64,000 nucleotides of DNA from Actinopolyspora xinjiangensis (GCF_900104475.1 NZ_FNJR01000002.1:1-64000); one strand, 5' to 3'. Counted from the stretch's first letter, positions 43,126 to 52,651 are shown. Program-made: numbers and translations. Notes: a model not told the origin generated them from the letters alone.

Positions 43126-43914
43126 GTGTTGCGTCGCGGTAAGGATATCGAGCTCAAGAGCGATGGCGAGATTCAGGCGATGCGTGCGGCGGGGCTCGTC
43201 GTCGCGCGGGCGCTCGCGACGGTGACCGAACACGCGAAGCCGGGTGTCAGCACCGCCGAGCTCGACTCCCTGGCCGAAGGCGTCATCCGGGAGGCCGGTG
43301 CGATCCCCTCCTTCAAGGGTTACCACGGTTTCCCGGGGTCGATCTGCGCCTCGATCAACGAGAAGATCGTGCACGGCATCCCCTCGGAGACCGAGGTGCT
43401 CGCCGACGGCGACCTGATCTCGGTGGATTGCGGTGCGATTCTGGACGGTTGGCACGGCGATTCGGCCGTCACCATCCCGGTCGGTTCGGTGAGCGGACGC
43501 GACCTGGCCCTGTCCGCCGCCACCGAGCGCGCCATGTGGGCGGGCATCGACAAGGTCGCGGCGGGCAACCGGCTGACCGACATCTCGCACGCGGTGGAGA
43601 CCGCGGCCAGGTCGGCGGCTTCCTCGGACGGGATCGACTACGGGATCATCGCGGAGTACGGCGGTCACGGCATCGGAACCCGGATGCACATGGAGCCCTT
43701 CCTGCCCAACCTGGGCAAGCCGGGCAAGGGCCCGAAGCTGCGGGTGGGGATGGCGTTGGCGGTCGAGCCGATGCTCACCCTCGGTCCTCCGGACAGCGAG
43801 GAGCTGTCCGACGAGTGGACCGTGGTGACCTCCGATGGTTCCCGCGCGGCGCACTGGGAGCACACCGTGGCGATCACCGAGGACGGGCCCTGGGTGCTCA
43901 CCGCCGCTGAGTGA
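43126..43914 (+). CDS. map: Type I methionine aminopeptidase
   Basis: 262 aa from GTG 43126. Metal ligands are visible: two Asp in [16 protein letters not shown], His in [10 protein letters not shown], Glu in AVEPMLTLG and Glu in [10 protein letters not shown]. The family substrate-pocket segment [16 protein letters not shown] is intact. It removes the initiator Met. It is the last of the secY-adk-map group; the convergent gap downstream carries repeat copy C. Confidence 0.97.
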   Translation: MLRRGKDIELKSDGEIQAMRAAGLVVARALATVTEHAKPGVSTAELDSLAEGVIREAGAIPSFKGYHGFPGSICASINEKIVHGIPSETEVLADGDLISVDCGAILDGWHGDSAVTIPVGSVSGRDLALSAATERAMWAGIDKVAAGNRLTDISHAVETAARSAASSDGIDYGIIAEYGGHGIGTRMHMEPFLPNLGKPGKGPKLRVGMALAVEPMLTLGPPDSEELSDEWTVVTSDGSRAAHWEHTVAITEDGPWVLTAAE

Positions 43915-43941
43915 GGCGACCGTGCCCCGGTTTTGGTGGGT

Positions 43942-44062
43942 GGTTCCGTGGCGGAACCTCTGGCGCGGCTTTCGCCGCGGGTGCCGGAGACCTCGGGTAG
44001 GTACTACACAACGTCGGGGCCGTCCTCGCGAGAGCCGCACCGGAGAACCCGCGGCGGTGCCG
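43942..44062 (+). repeat. Structured dispersed repeat, copy C
   Basis: It begins GTGGCGGAACCTCTGGCG and ends AACCCGCGGCGGTGC. Arms GCGGCTTTCGC and GCGAGAGCCGC pair over 11 bp (one G-U) and flank the centre GGGTAGGTACTACAC. A short hairpin GGTTCCG/CGGAACC starts the copy. It lies between convergent map and the 44237-44878 gene. Confidence 0.85.
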
Positions 44063-44236
44063 ACTGCGGGCATGGTCGGGGTTCGGCCTGCGGGAGTGGT
44101 TGGAGTTCGGCATTGCGTCGTAGCGGCACGGCGATTCCGCGAGAGATTGACGCCCACCCAGGCCGGACCGCCTCACGCATCGGGGCCCTCGCCCAGCTGC
44201 GCGGCGATTTCGCGGCCGCTTCGGGGGCGACAGCAC

Positions 44237-44878
44237 TCACTCGATCGGGTGGCGGCAGGTGTAGTGCAGCATCGGTGGCACGCTGCGCCAGGTGGTTTGG
44301 GTCACCACCTCGCCGAAACTGGTTTCCAGATGGTTCCGGAACCTGCGTCCACCCGGACTGTGCCGCATGGGCAGGTAGGTCATGGCGGTGAACGCCCCAC
44401 CGGGTGCCAGGTTCCGGCAGCACTGCCGCAGCAGGTCGCGCTGCTCCTCGTCGGACAGCAGGGACCAGGGAATGCTGCTCACGATCACGTCGGCGTTGTC
44501 GATGCCGAGCCGTGGCAGCGTGCTCCGTAGCTCGCGTGCGTCGCCGTGGACCGTCTCCATCTCGGGAAGCCGCAGACGCAGGTGACGAACCATGCTCTCG
44601 TCGAGCTCTATGCCCACGTGCCTGCCCGCGGCGGGCAGGCGGTCGCGTATCCCGACGCTGAGCGAGCCCGTTCCCGGCCCGAGTTCGACGACCACCGGGT
44701 CACCGTGCGGGGGGACCACGCGGGCGACCGTGTTCGCCACGGCGTTCGAGGTCGGGGTGGCTGCCCCGACGGTGCCGGGGTGCCGGATCGCCGCTGTGAG
44801 GAAACGCCGGTAGTCGGCGGCCGGTGCGTTCCGCAACCACTGGACGGGTGAGAAGCGGCCGTGGCGTTGGGTCGTCAA
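44237..44878 (-). CDS. PmtA-like class I SAM-dependent methyltransferase
   Basis: 213 aa from TTG 44878, preferred for its Shine-Dalgarno GAGGAGAGA; longer frames lack similarity. RFLTAAIRHPGTVGAATPTS resembles the N-terminus of the phospholipid N-methyltransferase-like group (COG3963). Motif I is VVELGPGTGSLSVGI, motif II HVGIELDESM, and SSIPWSLLSDEEQRDLL corresponds to motif IV. The substrate cannot be told from sequence; related rRNA dimethylases are an alternative. It is inserted leftward between map and infA. On the minus strand a -10-like TATGAT lies at 44930-44935. Confidence 0.75.
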   Translation of the reverse strand: MTTQRHGRFSPVQWLRNAPAADYRRFLTAAIRHPGTVGAATPTSNAVANTVARVVPPHGDPVVVELGPGTGSLSVGIRDRLPAAGRHVGIELDESMVRHLRLRLPEMETVHGDARELRSTLPRLGIDNADVIVSSIPWSLLSDEEQRDLLRQCCRNLAPGGAFTAMTYLPMRHSPGGRRFRNHLETSFGEVVTQTTWRSVPPMLHYTCRHPIE

Positions 44879-45422
44879 CTGTCTCTCCTCGGCGTGCCTG
44901 ACCGGAGCCCTCTCGTGGGACGGTCGTCGATCATACCGACATCCCCGTCGGCGCACGTTTCCTCTGTTTCGAGTGATACCCACCACGTTCGGGGGTATGC
45001 TCGGTGCGTTGGCGGGGTCTTCCTCCGTGCCGGGCGTGGAGTGGGTGGCAGTGCCGTTCCGTTCATGACTCTCAGTGTTTACCAGGTTGCGCAAAGTGAC
45101 TGTCGGCGCGATGTCCAGCCCCGATTTGGGTGGCATTCGCGCGTGCGCGTACAGTGGAGTATCGGCGCACTCGTGGCGCCGGTTCGTCATGCCGTTCTGT
45201 TCGCAGGAGGCGTGGCCCGCTGGGGCGGGCAGCGGCGCGGTTTCCCGGACGCGGGGCCGTGATTCCTGTGTGTGTCCTCCGGGCCAGCGTGTCCGTGGGT
45301 GGTAGGGCGGCCGGACCGCGCCGGAGTGGGTCTGCCTTTGGTGCCGGCTCCGGCGTCAGCGGTAAAACAACGGTACGAAGTGCCGAGAAGATGAACTGTC
45401 ACCGTCACGAAACGCGGAGGAC
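44879..45422. other. Gap between the methyltransferase and infA
   Basis: About 540 bases hold two divergent promoter regions. For infA, TTGGGT (45126-45131) and TACAGT (45150-45155) are 18 bases apart, leaving a leader of about 260 nt. Small frames in this stretch have no recognisable similarity. Confidence 0.4.
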
Positions 45423-45644
45423 ATGGGCAAAAAGGACGGGGCCATTGAGGTCGAGGGTCGGGTGATCGAGCCGCTCCCCAACGCGACCTTCCGCGTCGAG
45501 TTGGAGAACGGCCACAAGGTCCTCGCGCACATCAGTGGCAAGATGCGCCAGCACTACATCCGCATCCTGCCCGAGGACAAGGTCGTCGTGGAGCTGTCTC
45601 CCTACGACCTCTCCCGTGGGCGCATTGTCTACCGCTACAAGTGA
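45423..45644 (+). CDS. infA: Translation initiation factor IF-1
   Basis: 73 aa, OB-fold: [20 protein letters not shown] and [20 protein letters not shown], ending [10 protein letters not shown]. It binds the 30S A site during initiation. It leads the alpha operon. ATG 45423 follows the Shine-Dalgarno CGGAGG. Confidence 0.98.
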   Translation: MGKKDGAIEVEGRVIEPLPNATFRVELENGHKVLAHISGKMRQHYIRILPEDKVVVELSPYDLSRGRIVYRYK

Positions 45645-45697
45645 CCTCCACGGTGTCCGGGGTTACGGACACGCGTCGCGATCAGGGGAGCACGGCC

Positions 45698-45811
45698 GTG
45701 AAGGTCAAACCGAGTGTCAAGAAGATCTGCGATAACTGCCAGGTGATCCGTCGCCACGGACGGGTCCTTGTGATCTGCGACAACGGTCGTCACAAGCAGC
45801 GTCAGGGCTGA
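45698..45811 (+). CDS. rpmJ: Ribosomal protein bL36, zinc form
   Basis: 37 aa from GTG 45698. The zinc ribbon CxxC-C-H is present: [12 protein letters not shown] and [13 protein letters not shown]. The Shine-Dalgarno AGGGGAG precedes the start. This is the zinc-containing (C+) form. It lies between infA and rpsM. Confidence 0.95.
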   Translation: MKVKPSVKKICDNCQVIRRHGRVLVICDNGRHKQRQG

Positions 45812-46044
45812 CCGGCGGCGACGCGATCGCTACCGAGAACAACAAACCAAGCGATACAAGGGACCTCCCCGCGACCTGCCGGCTCGGGAGTTGAGTCGGT
45901 TCACCCCCGGAACCAGGCCGGGGCTTCGTGTGGGTACGGGTCCGGACGGGTCTTCCGGTTTCGGAAGGCTCCGCCCGGGTTGGCTCCGTGCACGAGGACG
46001 GTCGGGGAGTAGACCTGGAACGACGAGTGAGGAGCACCTGCCAG

Positions 46045-46422
46045 ATGGCAAGGATCGCCGGCGTCGACCTACCGCGCGAGAAGCGCATCGAGGTCGCGCT
46101 GACCTACATCTACGGCATCGGCCGCAGCAGCTCGAAGGAGATTCTGCGCAACGCGGGTATTTCCATGGACACCCGCGCCAAGAATCTCGACGACGAGCAG
46201 CTCGCCAAGCTGCGTGAACACGTTGAGAACAACTACCGGGTCGAGGGTGACCTCCGCCGCGAGGTGCAGGCCGACATTCGCCGGAAGATCGAGATCGGCT
46301 CCTACGCCGGGATGCGGCACCGTCGCCACCTGCCGTTGAACGGGCAGCGGACCAAGACCAACGCCCGTACCCGCAAGGGGCCGAAGAAGACGGTCGCAGG
46401 CAAGAAGAAGGCCAGGAAGTAA
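46045..46422 (+). CDS. rpsM: Ribosomal protein uS13
   Basis: 125 aa from ATG 46045 ([20 protein letters not shown]). The H2TH segment [14 protein letters not shown] and the basic tail [18 protein letters not shown] are typical. It contacts P-site tRNA and bridges the subunits. A 233-nt gap separates it from rpmJ. Confidence 0.97.
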   Translation: MARIAGVDLPREKRIEVALTYIYGIGRSSSKEILRNAGISMDTRAKNLDDEQLAKLREHVENNYRVEGDLRREVQADIRRKIEIGSYAGMRHRRHLPLNGQRTKTNARTRKGPKKTVAGKKKARK

Positions 46423-46445
46423 GCCTCGCGAGGAGATAAGCACTA

Positions 46446-46850
46446 ATGCCACCGAAGGGTCGCGCCGGGACCGTCAAGAAGGTCCGGCGCAAGGAAAAAA
46501 AGAATGTAGCGCACGGACAGGCGCACATCAAGAGCACGTTCAACAACACGATCGTCTCGATCACCGACCCCGGCGGTTCGGTGATCAGCTGGGCCTCCGC
46601 GGGCCACGTCGGCTTCAAGGGCTCCCGCAAGTCCACGCCGTTCGCCGCGCAGATGGCGGCCGAGAACGCCGCCCGCAAGGCGGCCGAGCACGGCATGAAG
46701 AAGGTCGACGTGTTCGTCAAGGGGCCGGGCTCCGGACGTGAGACGGCGATCCGCTCGCTGCAGGCCGCCGGCCTCGAAGTGGGAACCATCCAGGACGTGA
46801 CCCCGCAGCCCCACAACGGCTGCCGCCCGCCGAAGCGGCGTCGGGTCTGA
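46446..46850 (+). CDS. rpsK: Ribosomal protein uS11
   Basis: 134 aa. Conserved: [39 protein letters not shown], and the end [16 protein letters not shown]. It is part of the 30S platform near the mRNA exit. It follows rpsM by 23 nt. Confidence 0.97.
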   Translation: MPPKGRAGTVKKVRRKEKKNVAHGQAHIKSTFNNTIVSITDPGGSVISWASAGHVGFKGSRKSTPFAAQMAAENAARKAAEHGMKKVDVFVKGPGSGRETAIRSLQAAGLEVGTIQDVTPQPHNGCRPPKRRRV

Positions 46851-46875
46851 GAAGCGGGAGAGGAGTAGAAACGCA

Positions 46876-47481
46876 ATGGCCCGTTACACCGGTCCCGCGA
46901 CCCGCAAGTCCCGCCGGTTGAAGGTTGACCTCATCGGCGGCGACCAGTCGTTCGAGCGTCGTCCGTACCCGCCGGGGCAGCACGGCCGTGGGCGAATCAA
47001 GGAAACCGAGTACCTGCAGCAGCTCCAGGAGAAGCAGAAGGCCCGCTTCACGTACGGGGTGCTGGAGCGTCAGTTCCGGTCCTACTACGAAGAGGCCAAC
47101 CGCAGGCCCGGCAAGACCGGTGACAACCTGCTGCAGATGCTGGAGAGCCGGTTGGACAACGTGGTCTACCGTGCGGGGCTCGCGCGCACCCGCAGGCAGG
47201 CCCGCCAGTTGGTCAACCACGGGCACTTCCTGGTCAACGGCAGGAAGGTCGACATCCCGAGCTATCAGGTCGCCAAGTTCGACATCATCGACGTCAAGCC
47301 GAAGTCGTTGAACACGACGCCGTTCATCATCGCCAAGGAGACCCTTGGTGAGCGGCCCTGCCCGGCCTGGCTGCAAGTGGTGCCCTCGTCGCTGCGCATT
47401 CTGGTGCACCAGCTGCCGGAGCGCGCGCAGATCGACACTCCGGTCACCGAGCAGCTCATCGTCGAGCTCTACTCGAAGTGA
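46876..47481 (+). CDS. rpsD: Ribosomal protein uS4
   Basis: 201 aa. Starts [20 protein letters not shown], without the N-terminal zinc cysteines. The S4 RNA-binding domain [20 protein letters not shown] is clear. It is a primary assembly protein that also regulates alpha operons in several bacteria; no such site is shown here. Confidence 0.97.
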   Translation: MARYTGPATRKSRRLKVDLIGGDQSFERRPYPPGQHGRGRIKETEYLQQLQEKQKARFTYGVLERQFRSYYEEANRRPGKTGDNLLQMLESRLDNVVYRAGLARTRRQARQLVNHGHFLVNGRKVDIPSYQVAKFDIIDVKPKSLNTTPFIIAKETLGERPCPAWLQVVPSSLRILVHQLPERAQIDTPVTEQLIVELYSK

Positions 47482-47632
47482 TACCGGGCGGAGCGGCTAC
47501 CGCATCGATGGCTGCTCCGCGGTCCGGTACGGGTGGGGACGCGACGCGTCCCCACCTCGCCCACTGTTCGCAGCGGGCACGCCATCCCTTCGGCGTAAAA
47601 TGGCGGGCGCCGTGTGGAAAGGAAAAACGACA

Positions 47633-48751
47633 GTGCTCATCTCCCAGCGACCCTCACTGTCCGAGGAGCCTATTTCGGAGACGCGCTCCCGGTTCACCTT
47701 CGAGCCGCTGGAGCCCGGCTTCGGTTACACCCTCGGCAATTCGCTCCGCCGTGCCCTGCTGTCCTCGATCCCGGGTGCGGCCGTGACCAGCCTGCGTATC
47801 GACGGTGTGCTGCATGAATTCACCACGATTCCGGGGGTCAAGGAAGACGTTACAGACGTCATCCTGAATATCAAAGAACTCGTGGTCAGTTCCGAGGACG
47901 ACGAGCCCGTCACCATGTACCTGCGCAAGCAGGGCCCCGGTGACGTCACCGCCGCCGACATCGTCCCGCCCGCCGGCGTGACGGTACACAATCCCGATCT
48001 CCACATCGCCACCCTGAACTCGAAGGGCAAGCTGGAGATCGAGCTCGTGGTCGAGCGGGGGCGTGGCTACGTTCCGGCGGCACAGAACAAGGAGTCCGGA
48101 GCCGAGATCGGCCGGATTCCGGTGGACTCGATCTACTCGCCGGTTCGAAACGTCTCGTTCGACGTTACGGCGACTCGTGTGGAACAGCGCACGGACTTCA
48201 ACCGACTCGTACTCGATGTCGAGACCAAGCCGTCGATGACCGCGCGCGACGCGGTCGCCTCGGCAGGCCGCACGCTGGTCGAACTGTTCGGCCTGGCCCG
48301 TGAGCTCAACGTCGACGCGGAGGGCATCGAGATCGGTCCGTCGCCCGCCGAGGCGGACACCATCGCAGCGTACTCCATGCCGATCGAGGATCTCGATCTC
48401 ACGGTACGCTCGTACAACTGCCTCAAGCGCGAGGGTATCCACACCGTCGGCGAGCTGGTCTCGCGCAGCGAGGCCGACCTGCTCGACATTCGCAACTTCG
48501 GTGCGAAGTCGATCGACGAGGTCAAGATGAAGCTGGTCGGTCTGGGGCTGACCCTCAAGGACAGCCCTCCGGGATTCGATCCCTCCGCGGCTGCCGCCGA
48601 GTACCCCTCGGAAGGCTGGTCGGAGGAGCCGGGGATGTCCCAGGGCATGCCCGCCGGCGGTTTCGACACCGGTCTCGACGGCGGTTACGACACCGGCTTC
48701 GACGGTTATGACGACGACGGCCAGGACTACGCGGAGACTGAGCAGCTCTGA
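47633..48751 (+). CDS. rpoA: RNA polymerase alpha subunit
   Basis: 372 aa from GTG 47633 ([20 protein letters not shown]) with GGAAAGGAAA upstream; the longer frame is upstream sequence. The N-terminal domain has [20 protein letters not shown]. The C-terminal domain has [20 protein letters not shown] and [20 protein letters not shown] ~60-residue tail, Gly/Asp-rich and acidic ([20 protein letters not shown]), follows, longer than in E. coli. Its function is unknown. Confidence 0.97.
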   Translation: MLISQRPSLSEEPISETRSRFTFEPLEPGFGYTLGNSLRRALLSSIPGAAVTSLRIDGVLHEFTTIPGVKEDVTDVILNIKELVVSSEDDEPVTMYLRKQGPGDVTAADIVPPAGVTVHNPDLHIATLNSKGKLEIELVVERGRGYVPAAQNKESGAEIGRIPVDSIYSPVRNVSFDVTATRVEQRTDFNRLVLDVETKPSMTARDAVASAGRTLVELFGLARELNVDAEGIEIGPSPAEADTIAAYSMPIEDLDLTVRSYNCLKREGIHTVGELVSRSEADLLDIRNFGAKSIDEVKMKLVGLGLTLKDSPPGFDPSAAAAEYPSEGWSEEPGMSQGMPAGGFDTGLDGGYDTGFDGYDDDGQDYAETEQL

Positions 48752-48802
48752 CGACTGCGCTTCGCGGACTGGTTTCCGGCCGCACCTTGAGAGGAGCAAC
48801 CG

Positions 48803-49363
48803 ATGCCCAGCCCAACGAAGGGTCCGCGTCTTGGCGGGTCGCCGTCGCATCAGCGGCTGATCCTGGCGAACCTGGCCACCGCGCTTTTCGAGCACGGGCG
48901 GATCACCACCACCGAGGCGAAGGCCAAGCGGGTTCAGCCGCTGGCCGAGCGCCTCATCACCAAGGCCACCAAGGGTGACCTGCACAATCGTCGCGAGGTG
49001 CTGAAGACGATCCGTGACAAGGACGTCGTGCACAAGCTCTTCGCGGAGATCGGCCCGTTCTTCTCCGACCGCCCCGGTGGCTACACCAGGGTGACCAAGA
49101 CCATGCCGCGCAAGGGCGACAACGCCCAGATGGCGGTCATCGAGCTGGTCAACGAGAAGACGGCCACCTCCGAGGCGGAGGCCGCTCGCGGCACCAAGTT
49201 CGCGAAGGACCAGCAGGCCACGGCCGGGTCCTCGCAGCAGAGCTCGGAAACCGCCGAGGCGGCCGCCGGGTCCGAGGAGGCGAGCGCCGCGGAGTCCGCT
49301 TCCGAGACCTCCGAGGCCGAGAGCACCAGCGACGAGGACACCGAGAACAAGGACCAGTCCTGA
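48803..49363 (+). CDS. rplQ: Ribosomal protein bL17 with acidic tail
   Basis: 186 aa, against 127 in E. coli. Residues 1-118 are ordinary bL17 ([40 protein letters not shown]-like). The last ~65 residues are Ser/Glu/Ala-rich and strongly acidic ([18 protein letters not shown]). bL17 binds near the exit tunnel. It is the last ribosomal gene of the alpha operon. Confidence 0.97.
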   Translation: MPSPTKGPRLGGSPSHQRLILANLATALFEHGRITTTEAKAKRVQPLAERLITKATKGDLHNRREVLKTIRDKDVVHKLFAEIGPFFSDRPGGYTRVTKTMPRKGDNAQMAVIELVNEKTATSEAEAARGTKFAKDQQATAGSSQQSSETAEAAAGSEEASAAESASETSEAESTSDEDTENKDQS

Positions 49364-49368
49364 TTCCG

Positions 49369-50262
49369 TTGCGTGCCGAAGCCACTGACGAACCCGCCGC
49401 TCCCGACAGGGAGGGCGGGTTCGTTCGTGTTCGCGTCGAGCTGGCCTACGACGGCACCGACTTCTCCGGCTGGGCGCGCCAGCCCGGACTGCGCACCGTG
49501 CAGGGGCTGTTCGAGGACGCGCTGCGCAAGCAGCCGCCCGGCAGGGAACTGGCCGGGCCGGTCGTGGTCGCCGGGCGCACCGATGCCGGAGTGCACGCCG
49601 ACCGCCAGGTGGTGCACGTCGACGCCGTGCCCCTCACCGCCGGTGACCGGCACCGGCTGGAGCTCGACGAGTACGGCGTGCCCGACCTGACCCGGTTGTG
49701 CGGCCGCTGGAACCGGATTCTGCCCGGGGACGTGCGGGTGCTGCGGGCCGATGTCGCCCCGAGCGGTTTCGACGCGCGGTTCGCGGCGATGCGGCGGCAC
49801 TACCGCTACCGGGTCTCCGACGCCCCGTGGGGAGTCGACCCGTTGCTGCGCCGGGACACGTTGGCCTGGAACCGGCCGTTGGACCTGCGGCGGTTGAAAC
49901 TGGCCTCGAACGAGCTGGTGGGGTTGCACGACTTCGCGGCCTTCTGCAAGCCGCGCGAGGGCGCGACGACGATCAGGCAGTTGCAGGCGTTCGAGTGGGA
50001 GCGGGTCGATCGGCACCTGCTGGTGGCGACCCTCACCGCCGATGCCTTCTGTCACTCCATGGTTCGCAGCCTGGTGGGTTCGGTGCTGATGTCCGGGGAC
50101 ACCAGGCGCGGCGTCGAGTGGCCTGCCGAGATGCTGCGCGAGGGCACCAAGACCAGCGCGGTGGCTCCCGCTCACGGGCTGACGCTGACCGGGATCGACT
50201 ACCCCCCCGATGACCAGCTGGCCGAGCGGGTCAGGACCACCCGGGCACGGCGTTCCCTCTGA
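49369..50262 (+). CDS. truA: tRNA pseudouridine(38-40) synthase
   Basis: About 297 aa. The catalytic Asp lies in VAGRTDAGVHADRQV. Other family segments are LAYDGTDFSGWARQPGLRTV, FHSM-like DAFCHSMVRSLVGSVLM and VAPAHGLTLTGIDYP. It modifies U38-40 in tRNA anticodon stems. The start is uncertain: TTG 49369 (5 nt after rplQ) is used because there is no ATG/GTG before the conserved FVRVRVELAYDG. The 5' end of this frame contains a strong terminator-like hairpin. Confidence 0.93.
   Translation: MRAEATDEPAAPDREGGFVRVRVELAYDGTDFSGWARQPGLRTVQGLFEDALRKQPPGRELAGPVVVAGRTDAGVHADRQVVHVDAVPLTAGDRHRLELDEYGVPDLTRLCGRWNRILPGDVRVLRADVAPSGFDARFAAMRRHYRYRVSDAPWGVDPLLRRDTLAWNRPLDLRRLKLASNELVGLHDFAAFCKPREGATTIRQLQAFEWERVDRHLLVATLTADAFCHSMVRSLVGSVLMSGDTRRGVEWPAEMLREGTKTSAVAPAHGLTLTGIDYPPDDQLAERVRTTRARRSL
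49388..49424 (+). terminator. Terminator-like hairpin inside the 5' end of truA
   Basis: Outer arms ACGAACCCGCC (49388-49398) and GGCGGGTTCGT (49414-49424) enclose CTCCC/GGGAG with the loop GACA, about 16 bp with one bulge, then TCGTGTT. It is 24 nt after the rplQ stop and would attenuate truA if it terminates. Confidence 0.65.
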
Positions 50263-50343
50263 GTGTTCCCGCTAGAGATCCCACTACCAGGTTTCTCTCG
50301 TCCTGCCCGCGGAGGGGATTTCGGCCGCATGTACTGAAGCGCT

Positions 50344-50637
50344 TCATGATTCCCAGCTGACGCCGAGCCCGTCGCGCTTGCCGAAGCGTTCCAGGTGGCT
50401 GGTGATGACGTGCTGAAGGTGCGTGAGATCGTCCTCTCTCGCCGCTTCGGCGGCTATGTCCAGCCGGTCCGGCAGTGGCGTGAGCACGCACCGTCCGCTG
50501 CCGTGATCGGGAGGCAGGGTGATTCGAGTGCTTTCCGCGTCGTGTTCCACGGTGCAGTGCGGCTGCAGGTGGGAGACCAGTTGCTTGAGGTAGCGCTGCG
50601 CGCGGTCGGTGTTCATCTCGGCGTGTGTCCGTACCAT
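50344..50637 (-). CDS. DUF2218 family protein
   Basis: 97 aa, full family length. The sequence AEMNTDRAQRYLKQLVSHLQ, the basic/His stretch CTVEHDAESTRITLPPDHGS, and VLTPLPDRLDIAAEAA match DUF2218. Its function is not established; members are often beside MarR/TetR regulators or siderophore genes. ATG 50637 overlaps the MarR stop by one base (TGATG), so the two are coupled. Confidence 0.85.
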   Translation of the reverse strand: MVRTHAEMNTDRAQRYLKQLVSHLQPHCTVEHDAESTRITLPPDHGSGRCVLTPLPDRLDIAAEAAREDDLTHLQHVITSHLERFGKRDGLGVSWES

Positions 50638-51143
50638 CAGTCCGCCTCCTGGTCAGTGGTGGCGAGAGGGTTGTTCGTACCGGGGACGATGTCGGCGAAC
50701 GAACGGTCGTGGTTTTCCCGGACGAAGCGTTCGAGACCGGCCACGAACTGTTCGGCCTGGTGGCTGGGCCAGCTGCGCAGCTGCTGCTCGAATATTCCGG
50801 CGAGGCGGTCTCGTAGCACCGCGACGGTGCTCTCCCCCTCGTCGGTGAGTATCAGCAGCGTGTTGCGCGCGTCGGCGGGGTCGGGGCGTCGAGTTATCAG
50901 CCCGCCGTCTTCCAGCCGGGTCGCGTGCCGACTCACTCCGGAACGGTCCAGTCCGACCTCGGCACCGAGGGTTCCGGCAGTGACCGGTCCCAGACGCGCC
51001 AGTCCGGACAGGATCGGGTACGAGGTGATGTCCACGCCGCGGCCGACACCCGCGACGAGATCCTCGTAGAGGTTGACTCGTATGCGCCGCTGCAACAGTT
51101 CGCCGAGTGCGGCTTCGCACCGTCTTCCCAGTTCATCGTTCAC
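50637..51143 (-). CDS. MarR-family transcriptional regulator
   Basis: 168 aa from GTG 51143. The winged helix is ITSYPILSGLARLGPVTAGT, LGAEVGLDRSGVSRHATRLE, with the wing GGLITRRPDPADARNTLLIL. C-terminal helices carry the dimer interface. The 7-nt distance from -10-like TAGAGT (51151-51156, minus strand) to the GTG suggests a leaderless or very short leader. It is divergent from an MFS exporter; two perfect palindromes lie between them, the likely operators. Confidence 0.88.
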   Translation of the reverse strand: MNDELGRRCEAALGELLQRRIRVNLYEDLVAGVGRGVDITSYPILSGLARLGPVTAGTLGAEVGLDRSGVSRHATRLEDGGLITRRPDPADARNTLLILTDEGESTVAVLRDRLAGIFEQQLRSWPSHQAEQFVAGLERFVRENHDRSFADIVPGTNNPLATTDQEAD

Positions 51144-51159
51144 GCACCTCACTCTATCG

Positions 51160-51188
51160 CAATACCCGTGCGCGATGCACGGGTATTG
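51160..51188. promoter_or_regulatory. Palindrome 1, MarR operator candidate
   Basis: Perfect 12-bp arms: CAATACCCGTGC (51160-51171) and GCACGGGTATTG (51177-51188), 5-base spacer. It overlaps the marR promoter region upstream of its -10. Confidence 0.75.
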
Positions 51189-51194
51189 GTGTAG

Positions 51195-51227
51195 CCTCCA
51201 ATGCGTGCAATCCGCACGCATTGGAGG
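51195..51227. promoter_or_regulatory. Palindrome 2, overlaps the MFS ribosome-binding site
   Basis: Perfect 14-bp arms: CCTCCAATGCGTGC (51195-51208) and GCACGCATTGGAGG (51214-51227), 5-base spacer. The right arm ends in GGAGG, the Shine-Dalgarno of the MFS gene 12 bases from its ATG. It could act as an operator on DNA and as an SD-sequestering hairpin in RNA. Confidence 0.75.
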
Positions 51228-51238
51228 GTGGGAAGCTG

Positions 51239-52651
51239 ATGATTCAGCAAAAAGCCGGGGCCGTCGAGGCACCGGCGAAACTCGACGACGGTACTCGCCG
51301 ACTCATCGTGGTGCTGCTGGCTGGAGCCGTTCTGCCGCTGCTGGACACCACCGTCATCAACGTGGCCCTGGACCGGCTCGCCAGGGTGTTCGACGCACCC
51401 GTATCGACCGTCCAATGGGTGGTAACCGCCTACGCCATGGCCACGGCCATCGCCATTCCGCTGAGCGCATGGGCGATCAAACGCTTCGGTGGCAAGCAGA
51501 TGTGGCTGGCCTCGTTGAGCCTGTTCCTGGCGGGATCCGTGCTGTGCGGGATAGCGCCGAACGCGGGAAGCATGATCGCGTTCCGAGTTCTGCAGGGGCT
51601 CGGCGGCGGAATGTCCATGCCCGTCCTGCAAACCCTGCTGGTTACCTCGGCCGGACAACGACAGGCACGTCGTGCCATGGCCGCGATCGGGTTCCCCACG
51701 GTCATCGCCCCTGTCGTCGGTCCGGTCATCGGCGGGGCGATCATGAACGGGCTCAGCTGGCGCTGGGTGTTCTTCGTCAACGTTCCGGTGTGCCTGCTCG
51801 CTCTGGGACTGGCCGTCAAAGGCGTCCCCGCCACCACGCCCGAACCGCGCAGTCGTCTGGACAGCACCGGGCTGCTCCTGCTCACCGGTGGATTCGCGGC
51901 GCTCGTGTACGCGCTGACCAGTGCCGCCAGCCCCGGTGACCTGACCAGCTGGTCGTTCGCTCTCTCCGCTCTGGGCGGTGTGGCTCTCCTGGTAGCCTTC
52001 ACCGTTCATGCGATCCGCACCCGGTACGAACCGGTGGCCGACGTGCGTCTGTTCGCCATCCCCAGCTTCGCTGCGGCCACGGTGGCGATGCTGCTGTCCG
52101 GGATCATCTTCTACGGTGGGTTGATCCTGTTGCCGCTTTACTACCAGCGGATCGTCGACTACTCGGTACTCGGCGCCGGAGGAATGCTCGCCCTGCAGGG
52201 GGTGGGTGCGTTGTTGGCCCGTTCGGCGGCGGGACGTGTCGCTGAACGAGTGGGTTCCCGAGGAATGGTGCTGGGCGGGCTCGTCGCGGCCACGGTCGGT
52301 ACGGTGCTGTTCTCCCTCGTGGAACCGACCGATCAGCCGTGGCTGACAGCAGCCCTCGTTCTCCGTGGCGCGGGAATCGGCATCGTGACCGTCACTGTAC
52401 TGGGGGCCGCCTATCGTGACGTTCCAGCCGCCTCGGTCGCCCACGCCAGTAGCCTCGGTCGCATCATGCTGCAGCTCGGATCCGCCCTGGGGGCCGCGAC
52501 CATGACAACAGCTCTCGCCTGGCAACACGCCACTGCTCCCGCCGGTTCCCCACCGATGGACGACTTCCGGGCGACGTTCTGGTGGCTGTCCGTGGCAACA
52601 GTGCTCACAGCGCTGCCCTCGTTGTGGCTTCCAGGACGGAGTAGGGAATGA
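51239..52651 (+). CDS. DHA2-type MFS multidrug efflux transporter
   Basis: 470 aa from ATG 51239 (MIQQKAGAVEAPAKLDDGTR); the longer frame crosses the operators. The first membrane segment carries LPLLDTTVINVALDRLARVF with the family D residue, motif A follows at AIKRFGGKQMW, and motif C-like GPVIGGAIMNGLSWRWVFFV is present. About 14 membrane segments can be traced. It is probably a drug/metabolite exporter repressed by the divergent MarR. Its stop overlaps the LuxR-type ORF by ATGA. It might export the diketopiperazine made nearby (speculation). Confidence 0.87.
   Translation: MIQQKAGAVEAPAKLDDGTRRLIVVLLAGAVLPLLDTTVINVALDRLARVFDAPVSTVQWVVTAYAMATAIAIPLSAWAIKRFGGKQMWLASLSLFLAGSVLCGIAPNAGSMIAFRVLQGLGGGMSMPVLQTLLVTSAGQRQARRAMAAIGFPTVIAPVVGPVIGGAIMNGLSWRWVFFVNVPVCLLALGLAVKGVPATTPEPRSRLDSTGLLLLTGGFAALVYALTSAASPGDLTSWSFALSALGGVALLVAFTVHAIRTRYEPVADVRLFAIPSFAAATVAMLLSGIIFYGGLILLPLYYQRIVDYSVLGAGGMLALQGVGALLARSAAGRVAERVGSRGMVLGGLVAATVGTVLFSLVEPTDQPWLTAALVLRGAGIGIVTVTVLGAAYRDVPAASVAHASSLGRIMLQLGSALGAATMTTALAWQHATAPAGSPPMDDFRATFWWLSVATVLTALPSLWLPGRSRE

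Noticed and set aside
44040-44240. Possible extension of repeat copy C beyond 44062
   Set aside because: Similarity to the other copies stops after GCGGCGGTGC; the following bases do not align.
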